DNA of 64,000 nt from Microbacterium sp. Gd 4-13 (GTDB taxonomy: Bacteria > Actinomycetota > Actinomycetes > Actinomycetales > Microbacteriaceae). The notes under the pieces are model-generated. The model was not told where the DNA came from and made no database searches. It saw only the letters and a list, made by a program, of their open reading frames with translations. Of this stretch, positions 42,157 to 49,972 are shown piece after piece (position 1 is the stretch's first letter; every line of letters starts with the position of its first letter). The DNA is taken from contig NZ_QEIJ01000010.1 of assembly GCF_003095395.1 (NCBI RefSeq), forward strand, positions 16,405 to 80,404. Reading direction: 5' to 3'. The position numbers were made by a program, and so were the translations under genes.

Positions 42157-43025
42157 TCGGGGACTCCTTCCGCGACGGCGCGGACCGCGGGGGTCCGGCG
42201 CCGGCTGGGGCGGTTGCGCCGCGAGAGACGCGACGTGATGAGGGGGACGAACGCGAGAAGCATGATGGCGAGCACCGAGACGAGAGTGGATGCTGCGGTG
42301 AGCTCCGGCGAGAACGCCTCCGAAGCAGCGCTCAGCATCTTCAGCGGGAGCGTCTGGACGCCGGGCGGCAGCAGGAAGACGGCGAGCACGACCTCGTCGA
42401 ACACGACGATGAAGGCGAAGAGCGCGCCCGAGAGCACGTACGGCAGGAGGGCCGGCAGCTCGATCTTCCACAGGATGAGCGGCCATCGGGCACCGAGGGT
42501 CCAGGCGGCCGGCCGCAGGGCGGGGTCGATCCGGGCGATACCGCCCGACACGATGACGAACACGTACGGCATCGCGATGAGTGCGTGCCCGACGACGAGG
42601 GTGACGAGGGTCCCGCGCAGGAAGCCGAAGTCCATGTTCACGCCGTAGAGCCCGACCGCGTAGGCGATGGGGGGCAGGGCGATCGGCACGATGAAGAGTG
42701 TCCGCACCCACCGCTGCGCCTGGCGCGAGCGCACGCGGGTGAGTCCGATCGCCCCGGCGACGCCGAGCACCGTGGCGATCACGGTGGCGATGAGGCTCTC
42801 CCAGATCGACAGCCAGAACGACCCCATCCAGCGACGGTCGCCGAGCACCTCGGCGTACCACTGCAGGGAGAAACCCTCGGGCGGGAAGAGGATGAAGCTT
42901 CCCGCGGTCCACGACGTCGAGACGAGGATCAGGAAGGGGACGATCAACAGCAGGCTCGCCAGCAGGGCGATGACGATGATGGGGAGGCGGTAGGCTCCGA
43001 GGCTGCGTCCGACGGTTGTGCTCAC
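42153..43025 (-). CDS. ABC transporter permease, PotC-like
   Basis: A 290-residue inner-membrane permease with six spans and the EAA-type loop in the latter half (RIDPALRPAAWTLGARWPLI by position). It pairs with the PotB-like permease to form the channel. The GTG at 43025 lies 4 bp after the upstream permease stop. Its C-terminal tail is arginine-rich. Confidence 0.92.
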   Translation of the reverse strand: MSTTVGRSLGAYRLPIIVIALLASLLLIVPFLILVSTSWTAGSFILFPPEGFSLQWYAEVLGDRRWMGSFWLSIWESLIATVIATVLGVAGAIGLTRVRSRQAQRWVRTLFIVPIALPPIAYAVGLYGVNMDFGFLRGTLVTLVVGHALIAMPYVFVIVSGGIARIDPALRPAAWTLGARWPLILWKIELPALLPYVLSGALFAFIVVFDEVVLAVFLLPPGVQTLPLKMLSAASEAFSPELTAASTLVSVLAIMLLAFVPLITSRLSRRNRPSRRRTPAVRAVAEGVPE

Positions 43026-43029
43026 GAGA

Positions 43030-43908
43030 TCAGCCCCACTTCTCGCTGACCTTGAACAGCCGGTCGGCTACGAGGTAGATCAGCATGGTTCCCCCGACGA
43101 GGAGGATGCTCATCGCAGCCCCCAGGTCGGGCCGGTTGGCGGTGTTGAGCTGCTGGTTGATGACGCCCGACACGGTCATGTTCGAGGGCCCGCCCAGCAG
43201 CAGCGGCGTGACGTAGAACCCGAGCGACATGACGAAGACGAGCACGCCGCCGCTGATGACCGAGGGGAGCATCTGCGGCCACGTGACGATGCGGAAGGTC
43301 AGCAGAGGACCGGCGCCGAAGACGGATGCGGCGTTGAGCTGTTCGCGGTCGATCGACTGCAGCGCGCTCATGACCGGGAGCACCGCGAAGGGCAGCATGA
43401 CCGCGACCATCGCGGGATACATGCCGAAGGCCGTCTGGTAGATCTCGAGCGGCTCGTCGGCCAGGCCGAACAGGCCGAGGAACCAGTAGATGCCGCCCTT
43501 GGGCAGTTCCAACAGCATCCATCCGAACGAGCGGACCATGACCGAGGTCCACAGCGACAGCATCAGCGCGGCGAGGAGCGCGAGTCGCAGCCAGGTCGGC
43601 GAGGCGGCGATGGCGAGTCCGTATGCGGCGCCGAGCACCATCGTCAGGATCATCGTGACGACCGCCATCAGCAGCGTGCGCCAGAGCGAACCCACGAACG
43701 CGGGCACCGCGAACATGCCCTCATAGGCGCCGCCGCCACCCTCGAGCGACTGCGTGACCAGCGTGAACATCGGCAGACCGAGCGCCACGACGAAGAAGAT
43801 GAGCGGGGGCCACATCAGCCAGCGGAACTCGGCTCGCGAGACGCCGAGCGCGGTGCGCCTCGGCGTCGGCGCCGGCCGGGCGTCGAGGACGGCGGAAGAA
43901 GTGCTCAC
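43030..43908 (-). CDS. ABC transporter permease, PotB-like
   Basis: A 292-residue permease with six membrane spans and the cytoplasmic coupling loop (INAASVFGAGPLLTFRIVTWP as ascertained by position in the middle third). First gene of the permease-permease-ATPase operon. It starts with GTG at 43908 and has GGAG about 9 nt upstream. The binding protein gene lies upstream behind a terminator and has its own promoter, so binding protein and channel are made from separate transcripts under the same type of control. Confidence 0.92.
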   Translation of the reverse strand: MSTSSAVLDARPAPTPRRTALGVSRAEFRWLMWPPLIFFVVALGLPMFTLVTQSLEGGGGAYEGMFAVPAFVGSLWRTLLMAVVTMILTMVLGAAYGLAIAASPTWLRLALLAALMLSLWTSVMVRSFGWMLLELPKGGIYWFLGLFGLADEPLEIYQTAFGMYPAMVAVMLPFAVLPVMSALQSIDREQLNAASVFGAGPLLTFRIVTWPQMLPSVISGGVLVFVMSLGFYVTPLLLGGPSNMTVSGVINQQLNTANRPDLGAAMSILLVGGTMLIYLVADRLFKVSEKWG

Positions 43909-43967
43909 TGCGTCATGCTCCAGGATCGAGGTTGCACGGGTGTTTCGGACGGCTTGGTATCGGACGT

Positions 43968-43994
43968 GGATCCAATCTATCCCCTAGTGGATCC
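43968..43994 (-). promoter_or_regulatory. paired GGATCC operator, site D
   Basis: Boxes ACGTGGATCCAATCT (core 43968-43973) and TAGTGGATCCGAAC (core 43989-43994) are 21 bp apart, 60 bp before the permease start. A GlnR-like box lies just upstream of them. Confidence 0.8.
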
Positions 43995-44011
43995 GAACGC
44001 ATTGCTCCCCT

Positions 44012-44027
44012 GTTTCCATCGCGTTAC
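44012..44027 (-). promoter_or_regulatory. GlnR-like nitrogen-control box
   Basis: On the minus strand it reads GTAAC-GCGATG-GAAAC, a full match to GTnAC-N6-GAAAC. It is upstream of operator D relative to the permease operon, the usual place for an activator. Confidence 0.6.
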
Positions 44028-44039
44028 GGGAACATGGGA

Positions 44040-44069
44040 AAGGCCCCCGATCCGAAGATCGGGGGCCTT
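44040..44069 (-). terminator. intrinsic terminator after binding-protein gene
   Basis: GGCCCCCGATC-CGAA-GATCGGGGGCC (44042-44067) is a perfect 11-bp stem with a tetraloop, 20 bp past the stop of the leftward binding-protein gene. On the minus strand it is followed by TTTCCC. It separates that gene from the permease operon. Confidence 0.75.
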
Positions 44070-44088
44070 CCCGCGCGGGGATGGGGGG

Positions 44089-45171
44089 TCAGCCCGCGAG
44101 CCACGCCGTGTACGAGTCGATGAGCAGATCCTTGTTGTCGGCCCGCCACTGCTCGTTCCACTGCAGGAGTCCGTCGGCGTGCTCCGGGGAGTTGACGACG
44201 TTGGCGGCGACCTCCTCGGAGATGACGTCGAAGACCGCCGAGTTGACGGGGCCGTAGCCGGTGCGCTCCGTGAAGACGGCCTGGTTCTCCGGGTCGTTGA
44301 TCCAGGCGGCGAGCGCCTTCACCGCGTCGGGGTTGCTCGACTTCTCGGGGATGACGAAGCCGTTGAGCGCCTGGAAGGCCTGGTTCCACTGCACGGTCAC
44401 GTCCAGACCCGAGTTCTGCAGCGCCTTGAACTGACCGGTGACCGAGACCGCGATCGATGCGCTGCCGCTGGAGAGCAGCTGCTGCACCTCGGGGTAGGAC
44501 TGGTAGAACACCAGGTCGTCGCGGATGGTGTTCAGCTTCGCCGTCGCTCGGTCGAGGTCGAGCGGGTACAGGTCTTCCGGCGCGACGCCGTCGGCGAGGA
44601 GGGCGATCTCGTACGAGCCGTCGAAGAAGCCCGGGGAGCCGGGCCACGCGCGCTTGCCGGGGTACTTCTCGGTGTCGAAGAAGTCGACCCAGTCCTGCGG
44701 GCCGCCGTCGGCGAAGGTGTCGGTGAGCCAGCCCTGACCGATGCCGATGTAGAAGCCGCCGACCACGTAGGGCGAGAGCGTGTCGTCGATCAGGTCGCCG
44801 CGCGCCTCCTCGGGGATCTCCTGGATGTGGTCGGGGTAGGCGAGGATGTCGGCGGTGCTGACCTGGAAGACGTCGTAGTCGCCGCCCTCCCCCTCCAGCA
44901 TCGGGTAGTAGATGGCGTCTTCGATCGACGACGAGACGACGTCCACGCCGGTGTCGTCGCCGAATCCGTCGAAGTACGCGACCTGGCGGCTCTCGTTGGT
45001 GGGGCCGCCGAAATCGGCCCAGACGATCTGGCCGCTGATGGCGGCCTCATCGGAGCCGGAGCTTGCGTCGCCGGCCGAGGCGGTGCCGGCACAGCCGGTG
45101 GCGACGGCGGCGACCGCGCCGATGGCGAGGGCGACGGTCGCGCCCCGGCGGAATCGGTTCAGGGAAGACAT
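44089..45171 (-). CDS. ABC substrate-binding lipoprotein, PotD-like (SBP-1)
   Basis: A 360-residue family-1 extracellular binding protein. The N-terminus has a basic start, a hydrophobic stretch and a lipobox (VAAVATGC), so it is a membrane-anchored lipoprotein. Ligand-domain blocks include QIVWADFGGPTNE, FFDTEKYPGKRAWPG and LYPLDLDRATAKL. It resembles polyamine/putrescine or opine-type binding proteins, which suggests a cationic or amine-containing substrate. It serves the permeases at 42153-43908. A close paralogue (SBP-2) lies at 49973. Its promoter holds operator E and a GlnR-like box. Confidence 0.92.
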   Translation of the reverse strand: MSSLNRFRRGATVALAIGAVAAVATGCAGTASAGDASSGSDEAAISGQIVWADFGGPTNESRQVAYFDGFGDDTGVDVVSSSIEDAIYYPMLEGEGGDYDVFQVSTADILAYPDHIQEIPEEARGDLIDDTLSPYVVGGFYIGIGQGWLTDTFADGGPQDWVDFFDTEKYPGKRAWPGSPGFFDGSYEIALLADGVAPEDLYPLDLDRATAKLNTIRDDLVFYQSYPEVQQLLSSGSASIAVSVTGQFKALQNSGLDVTVQWNQAFQALNGFVIPEKSSNPDAVKALAAWINDPENQAVFTERTGYGPVNSAVFDVISEEVAANVVNSPEHADGLLQWNEQWRADNKDLLIDSYTAWLAG

Positions 45172-45254
45172 GCGATGGGTTTCCTCTCGAAGACGTGCAG
45201 TGCGAGATGGTGCGGGGCGGGCTCCGTCGGGTAGGGAGCCCGGGGTGGGGTAAT

Positions 45255-45281
45255 GGATCCAATTGTGCATCACATGGATCC
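45255..45281 (-). promoter_or_regulatory. paired GGATCC operator, site E
   Basis: Boxes TAATGGATCCAATTG (core 45255-45260) and ACATGGATCCCTCC (core 45276-45281), 21 bp apart, lie about 85 bp before the SBP-1 start. Confidence 0.8.
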
Positions 45282-45299
45282 CTCCCGTGTGTCTCGACT

Positions 45300-45315
45300 G
45301 TTTCGTGTGTGTAAC
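45300..45315 (-). promoter_or_regulatory. GlnR-like nitrogen-control box
   Basis: On the minus strand it reads GTTAC-ACACAC-GAAAC, a full match to the GlnR half-box. It lies upstream of operator E relative to SBP-1, 29 bp from the nearest GGATCC centre, as at site D (28 bp). Confidence 0.6.
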
Positions 45316-45319
45316 AGAG

Positions 45320-45880
45320 TCAGAGAACTGCGGCGGGAATCGTTCCCCTCAGCCCGGGGTCGATGCCGAACACCTCGCTCCAGGCCACTGCGGACGAGCC
45401 GTCGTCGAGGAGCACCGGTCCGATCGCGCCGAGGAACGGATGCTGGGGCACCCGGCGATCGCGCAGCGCCCGGCACCCCCACACGAGCGGGCCCGGGGCC
45501 GCGACGAGCCGCGCGCCGACCACGACCGAGCGTGCCGGTGCGGCCGGGCCCGAAGATGCTCGGACGGCGATCTCGAGCCGATCACCGACCCGCCCGGGGA
45601 TGCGGACCGCGATCTGCGCCCACTCCCCCGCCGCGAGCGGGTCGCCCGCGGAGACGCTCACCGGCCCCGCCGTCGTTCCCATCCCGACCGTCGCGCGGCC
45701 GTCGTCGCCGACGCCGATCCACCACCCCGCCGCGTCGAGCGCGTGCGCGAGCGCACCCTGCGGCCCCTGGCCGACGGGGCGGTCGGGGCGGATCCCGACG
45801 GTGACGCTGAATCCCGCCTCGCCGAACACGGGAGGACGATCGACCCGGACGTAGGGGACGACGATCTCGCGGCTCGACAC
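45320..45880 (-). CDS. LamG/concanavalin-like small protein
   Basis: A 186-residue protein with the look of a single LamG-type beta-sandwich (GFSVTVGIRPDRPVG, GWWIGVGDDGRATVGMG, AAGEWAQIAVRIP). Such domains occur at the start of the large subunit of N,N-dimethylformamidase, so it could be an accessory domain for the amidase gene that lies 3 bp upstream. There is no signal peptide. The gene is real in my view because of its tight spacing and coherent domain, but no function is known. Confidence 0.68.
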   Translation of the reverse strand: MSSREIVVPYVRVDRPPVFGEAGFSVTVGIRPDRPVGQGPQGALAHALDAAGWWIGVGDDGRATVGMGTTAGPVSVSAGDPLAAGEWAQIAVRIPGRVGDRLEIAVRASSGPAAPARSVVVGARLVAAPGPLVWGCRALRDRRVPQHPFLGAIGPVLLDDGSSAVAWSEVFGIDPGLRGTIPAAVL

Positions 45881-45883
45881 GGG

Positions 45884-47311
45884 TCAGGCCCGGATCGCCG
45901 TGGGCTCGGCCCCGACGAGGCCGAGCGCGGCTTCGATGGCGGCGCCGATCGCGAGCAGCCGCGCGTCGCGCCGCGACGCCCCGACGAGCTGCATGCCCAC
46001 CGGAAGACCGGCCCCCGTGAAACCCGCCGGGGTGGCGAGCACGGGGTGACCGGTCACGGTGAGGCGGCAGGCCGCGCGCTGCCACAGGAAGTAGCGGTCG
46101 AAGGCGACGCCGTCCACCTCCGCGACCCACTCGACATCGGCGGGCGGGGCGGCCACCGGGGTCGCGGGATAGACGATGGCATCGACCTCCTGCAGCACGG
46201 CCGCGGTGCGGCGGAACAGCTCGGTGCGGTGGGCGAGGGCATCCATCAGCTGCGCCGCCGACAGGTCGAATCCCTCCTGGACGTTGCGCAGGTAGTCGTC
46301 TCGGAAACCGGTGCGCCCTTCGGCGAAGCGAGGCCGCGCATCGCCGGCGAAGCCGAACATCTCGATCGCCTGCCACGCCTCATCGGCCCCGTCGAGGTCG
46401 GGCTCCACGTCGACGACCACGACCCCCGCCCTCTCCAACCGATGCCGCGCGTCGGCGAGCACGCGGCGCACCTCGCGGTCGATCGGCAGTCCCCAGACAT
46501 CGGGGCTCCAGCCGAGCCGGAGCCCCGAGAGGTCGATCTCGTCCAGATCGGCGAGCGCGCGCGGCTCGTCGACCCACGAGATGGGCCAGCGCCGATCGTG
46601 CCCGGCGATACCCGCGAGCATCAGCGCGGCGTCGCGCGAGTCGCGCGCCATCGGACCCGCGACCCCGTGAGGATCCCACCCGTTGCCGGTGCGCCCGCTC
46701 GGCACCATTCCCGGAGTGGGCCGCAGACCCACCGTGTTGCAGAACGACGAGGGGTAACGGATGCTGCCGCCGCTGTCGGATCCGTCGGCGATGGGCAGCA
46801 TTCCGGCCGCCACGGCCGCCGCGGCTCCCCCGCTCGATCCGCCCGCGTGCCGGTCGAGATCCCACGGATTGCGGCAGACACCGCGGACGGGGTTGAACGT
46901 GAGGGTTCCGAGCCCGATCTCGGGCGTGTTCGTCTTGCCGATGATGAGCGCCCCGGCACGGCGGAGATGTTCGGCCAGCACGCTGTCGCGGGTGGCCGGT
47001 GGCTCGGACGCGTAGGCGGCGGACCCCTGCGAGGTCGGCAGGCCGGCGACGTCCATGAGGTCTTTCACGCCCGTCGGGAGTCCGTGGAGCACGCCGAGCC
47101 GGTCGCCGCGCGCGACCGCCCGGTCGGCCTGCTCGGCCATCGCGAGCGACTCCGACTCGGGAAGGAGCGACACGAACGCCGCGATCCTCCCCTCGAACTC
47201 CTCGATCCGGGCGAGGTGGGCGCGCATGACCTCGACGGCGGAGACGTCGCGCGCGGCGACGGCGGCAGCGAGATCGCGGGCGGACCAGGCGTACAGGGCG
47301 GTATCGGTCAT
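45884..47311 (-). CDS. amidase-signature enzyme (amidase-1)
   Basis: A 475-residue amidase-signature hydrolase. The catalytic lysine is in TGVKDLMDVAG and the two serines in GGSSGGAAAAV and DGSDSGGSIR. It releases ammonia or an amine from a carboxamide. The ATG at 47311 overlaps the upstream amidohydrolase stop (ATGA). It belongs to the leftward operon M24-amidohydrolase-amidase-LamG controlled by operator F. A second amidase of the same type is encoded at 51092. Confidence 0.92.
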   Translation of the reverse strand: MTDTALYAWSARDLAAAVAARDVSAVEVMRAHLARIEEFEGRIAAFVSLLPESESLAMAEQADRAVARGDRLGVLHGLPTGVKDLMDVAGLPTSQGSAAYASEPPATRDSVLAEHLRRAGALIIGKTNTPEIGLGTLTFNPVRGVCRNPWDLDRHAGGSSGGAAAAVAAGMLPIADGSDSGGSIRYPSSFCNTVGLRPTPGMVPSGRTGNGWDPHGVAGPMARDSRDAALMLAGIAGHDRRWPISWVDEPRALADLDEIDLSGLRLGWSPDVWGLPIDREVRRVLADARHRLERAGVVVVDVEPDLDGADEAWQAIEMFGFAGDARPRFAEGRTGFRDDYLRNVQEGFDLSAAQLMDALAHRTELFRRTAAVLQEVDAIVYPATPVAAPPADVEWVAEVDGVAFDRYFLWQRAACRLTVTGHPVLATPAGFTGAGLPVGMQLVGASRRDARLLAIGAAIEAALGLVGAEPTAIRA

Positions 47312-48642
47312 CGGGTCTCCTGGACGTAGACGGTGCGTCCGCCGACGTCGGTTCGGCGGACGGGGATGCGGAGGAGGTCGTCGATAGGCACGGCGAGCGG
47401 GTCTTCGGCCCACAGCGCCCAGTCGGCGAGATACCCCGGGCGGATCATGCCGCGGTGGTGGTCGGCGAGGGCGGCGACGGCCGCACCGGTCGTGTAGGCG
47501 GCGAGCGCCTCGGCGACGGTGATGGCCTCGCTTGCGGCGAGCGGTTGGTCCTCACCGGCCACGCGTCGCGTGACGGCCTGCCACATGAGGAAGCGGGGGT
47601 CGAAGGCGAAGAACGGACCGTCCGAGCCGAAGGCCACGGTCGCGCCGGCGTCGAGCCAGCTGCGCACCGGGTTGGCGCGCTCGGCGCGCTCGCCCAGGGA
47701 ACGACGCAGCCCGGCGCCGTTGTGCCAGATGATCGACGGCTGGAGCGAGGCGATCGTGCCCGACCGGGCGCCCGACGCGATGCTCTCGGCGCTCGGCTCG
47801 AGGTAGGCGTGGATGAACTGGAAGCGCCGCTCCCGCACGGCCGGCCCCGCCGCGGCGTACGCCGCGGCGACGATCGCGACAGCCGCCGAGCCGACGGCAT
47901 GGGTCCCGACCCCCCAACCGTGCTCCGCGCACCAGCCGACGAGCCGGCCGAAGTCGGCGGTCGAGAGGCGCTGCTCGCCGCGGTACCCCGCCGCATCCCA
48001 GGGCTCTTCGAGAAGCGCCTGACCCTTCAACGCCTCGCCGTCGAGGTAGACCTTGATCGGCCCGATGCGCAGGCACTCGTCGCCGAACCCGGTCGAGACA
48101 CCCGTGCCGTCGAGGTGTGCGATCGCGGCGTCGACGTCGGGGATCGCCGTGGAACCGATCTCCAGGTACGGCATGGCGACCGTGCGCATCGTCAGCGTGC
48201 CACGGCGATGCGCCTCCTGGTATCCGCGCATCTCGTCGATGGTGACGGCGGGATCCACGATCCCGGTGACGCCCAGCGCGTGGAAGAGGGGCTGGACCCG
48301 CTCGAGGGCGCGCACGCGATCCTCGAACGGCGGGGCCACGGGGCCGTCGTCGTCGAAGCTGTCGTGCATCGCCTCGATGTAGCGGTCGACGCCGTCTGTC
48401 TCGGACAGGTAGTCGAGAGCCTTCAGCCCCGCGCGCTCCATATGCAGGTGCGCGTCGATGAGCCCCGGGAGCACCACGCCGTCGAGGCGCTCCTCCCTGG
48501 TGCCGTCGGGCACCGCGGCGCGCACCTCCGCCACCGTCCCGACGGCCACGATCCGCTCCCCCTGCACGGCGAACGCCTCGGCGCGGAGCCGGTCGGGGTC
48601 CATCGTGACGATCGGAGCGAGGTAGACGACGGTCTGGATCAC
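47308..48642 (-). CDS. YtcJ-like amidohydrolase
   Basis: A 444-residue amidohydrolase-3 family protein. The metal site is present: HxH in GLIDAHLHME, histidines in GTHAVGS and FIHAYLEP and the aspartate in FGSDGPFFAF. The N- and C-terminal beta-sandwich parts (MIQTVVYLAPIVTMD; RTVYVQETR) are typical. Members hydrolyse cyclic amides, hydantoin-like rings or N-acyl groups. It lies between the M24 gene (42-bp gap) and amidase-1 (4-bp overlap). Confidence 0.9.
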   Translation of the reverse strand: MIQTVVYLAPIVTMDPDRLRAEAFAVQGERIVAVGTVAEVRAAVPDGTREERLDGVVLPGLIDAHLHMERAGLKALDYLSETDGVDRYIEAMHDSFDDDGPVAPPFEDRVRALERVQPLFHALGVTGIVDPAVTIDEMRGYQEAHRRGTLTMRTVAMPYLEIGSTAIPDVDAAIAHLDGTGVSTGFGDECLRIGPIKVYLDGEALKGQALLEEPWDAAGYRGEQRLSTADFGRLVGWCAEHGWGVGTHAVGSAAVAIVAAAYAAAGPAVRERRFQFIHAYLEPSAESIASGARSGTIASLQPSIIWHNGAGLRRSLGERAERANPVRSWLDAGATVAFGSDGPFFAFDPRFLMWQAVTRRVAGEDQPLAASEAITVAEALAAYTTGAAVAALADHHRGMIRPGYLADWALWAEDPLAVPIDDLLRIPVRRTDVGGRTVYVQETR

Positions 48643-48684
48643 GGGGTTCCTTACTCTGACGACTCGTCGAGCCGCGAAGGGCGG

Positions 48685-49866
48685 TCAGGTGCGCAGCAGT
48701 CCGCGCGGGATGCGGGAGAGCGGCGCGAGGCCGTCTTCGGTGGCGAGCAGGGTGTCGATGGCGGCGGCCTCGAAACCGGCGTCCCGATCGAACAGCACCG
48801 TCTCGAAGTTCGAGACGTAGCCGGGTGCGAGGTCGGCACGGTGGGGTCCATCGTCGGCGAGGTAGGTGTGGCCGACCCAGCTGGGCGGGAAGGCGAGCCC
48901 GAATCCGTAGCCGCCGACCCACCAGATGTTCCGACTCGGAACCCTCTGGCGAAGCTCGCGCTCGGCCGCGGCCATCGCCCCCGAGGGGCTCTCGCCGTTC
49001 CGCGCCTCCCGGCACAGGGTGGCCAGGCTCGCCGCACCCGCTTGGAGGTATTCCTCGGCTTTGTCGTTCCACCCGTCCACGACGAAGGCGCGACTGAGGT
49101 TCGCGTGATACCGATCGACGACGCCGGACGCGTCGACAGACACGATGTCGCCGCGCTCGATGACGCGCCGCGATGGGAAGGCGTGCACGTCCGCCCATGC
49201 CGTCGGTCCGGATGAGACGAGCGCGTGCTGGGCGGCGACCTCCGACCCGCGTTCAGCCAGGAGCGACGTGATGAGAGCCGACACCTCGAGCTCGGTCTGA
49301 CCCGGGCGGAGCCTCTCGCGCAGCTCCTCGAACGCACCGTCTGCCATCTCGGCGGCGCGGACGATCTTCGCCTGTTCGGCCGGGGACTTGTACACCCGCA
49401 GATCATCGACGAGGTAGTCGCCCTCGACGAGTTCGGCACCGATGGCCCGGAGCCCCGAGGCAAGATCGCGGACGATCCCAGCGACCGGATTGGGGGCGTG
49501 CCACTCGATCGCGACGACCCCCTCGTGCCAGCCCCGGCGTCGCACGGCCTGAACGACCTCGCCCGCGGCGGTTCCGTAGTCGACGAGCTCGATCGCGTCG
49601 TGGATGGCCATCAGCGGGATGAAATCGACGTGCCGCGACCAGTCGACGATCACGATCTCGGGCTCGGCTGCCCGGATCAGTGCGCCGATCGGCAGCCTCG
49701 GCGCGTACCAGCTCGCGACGTACCCGGTGAGGTAGCAGAGGTTCGACGGCGACGTGACGAAGAGGCTGTCGATACCTCGAGCGACCATGGCCGCACGGAG
49801 GGCGACATGACGGCACTCGTACTCGGCGAGCGGGAACGGCAGCCCCTCGGGGACGACTCGGGTCAT
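48685..49866 (-). CDS. M24-fold (creatinase/DoeA-like) hydrolase lacking metal ligands
   Basis: A 393-residue pita-bread-fold protein of the M24 family. Of the five usual metal ligands the second Asp is Asn (HANLSRAF), the His is Tyr (GGYGFGL) and the last Glu is Ile (AAIDTLLATEDG). This pattern is that of creatinase and ectoine hydrolase DoeA, which share the aminopeptidase-P fold but do not use metal in the usual way. A histidine in ADVHAFPSRR is a candidate catalytic residue. It probably hydrolyses an amidine or cyclic amide. It heads the leftward operon under operator F. Confidence 0.85.
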   Translation of the reverse strand: MTRVVPEGLPFPLAEYECRHVALRAAMVARGIDSLFVTSPSNLCYLTGYVASWYAPRLPIGALIRAAEPEIVIVDWSRHVDFIPLMAIHDAIELVDYGTAAGEVVQAVRRRGWHEGVVAIEWHAPNPVAGIVRDLASGLRAIGAELVEGDYLVDDLRVYKSPAEQAKIVRAAEMADGAFEELRERLRPGQTELEVSALITSLLAERGSEVAAQHALVSSGPTAWADVHAFPSRRVIERGDIVSVDASGVVDRYHANLSRAFVVDGWNDKAEEYLQAGAASLATLCREARNGESPSGAMAAAERELRQRVPSRNIWWVGGYGFGLAFPPSWVGHTYLADDGPHRADLAPGYVSNFETVLFDRDAGFEAAAIDTLLATEDGLAPLSRIPRGLLRT

Positions 49867-49906
49867 ACCGCACCTCCGGTCGGGCGGATTCCGATCGCAA
49901 TGCGCC

Positions 49907-49922
49907 GTTACCCGCGGGAAAC
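49907..49922 (+). promoter_or_regulatory. GlnR-like nitrogen-control box
   Basis: GTTAC-CCGCGG-GAAAC, a full match on the plus strand. It lies upstream of operator F relative to SBP-2, 16 bp from the first GGATCC centre. Confidence 0.6.
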
Positions 49923-49927
49923 AGATT

Positions 49928-49954
49928 GGATCCTAACATCATGTTGTTGGATCC
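49928..49954. promoter_or_regulatory. paired GGATCC operator, site F
   Basis: Boxes GATTGGATCCTAAC (core 49928-49933) and TGTTGGATCCATC (core 49949-49954), 21 bp apart, between the divergent M24 operon and SBP-2. The 15-bp spacer (TAACATCATG...) is nearly the same as at site G. Confidence 0.82.
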
Positions 49955-49972
49955 ATCAAAAGGGAGGGTGTC

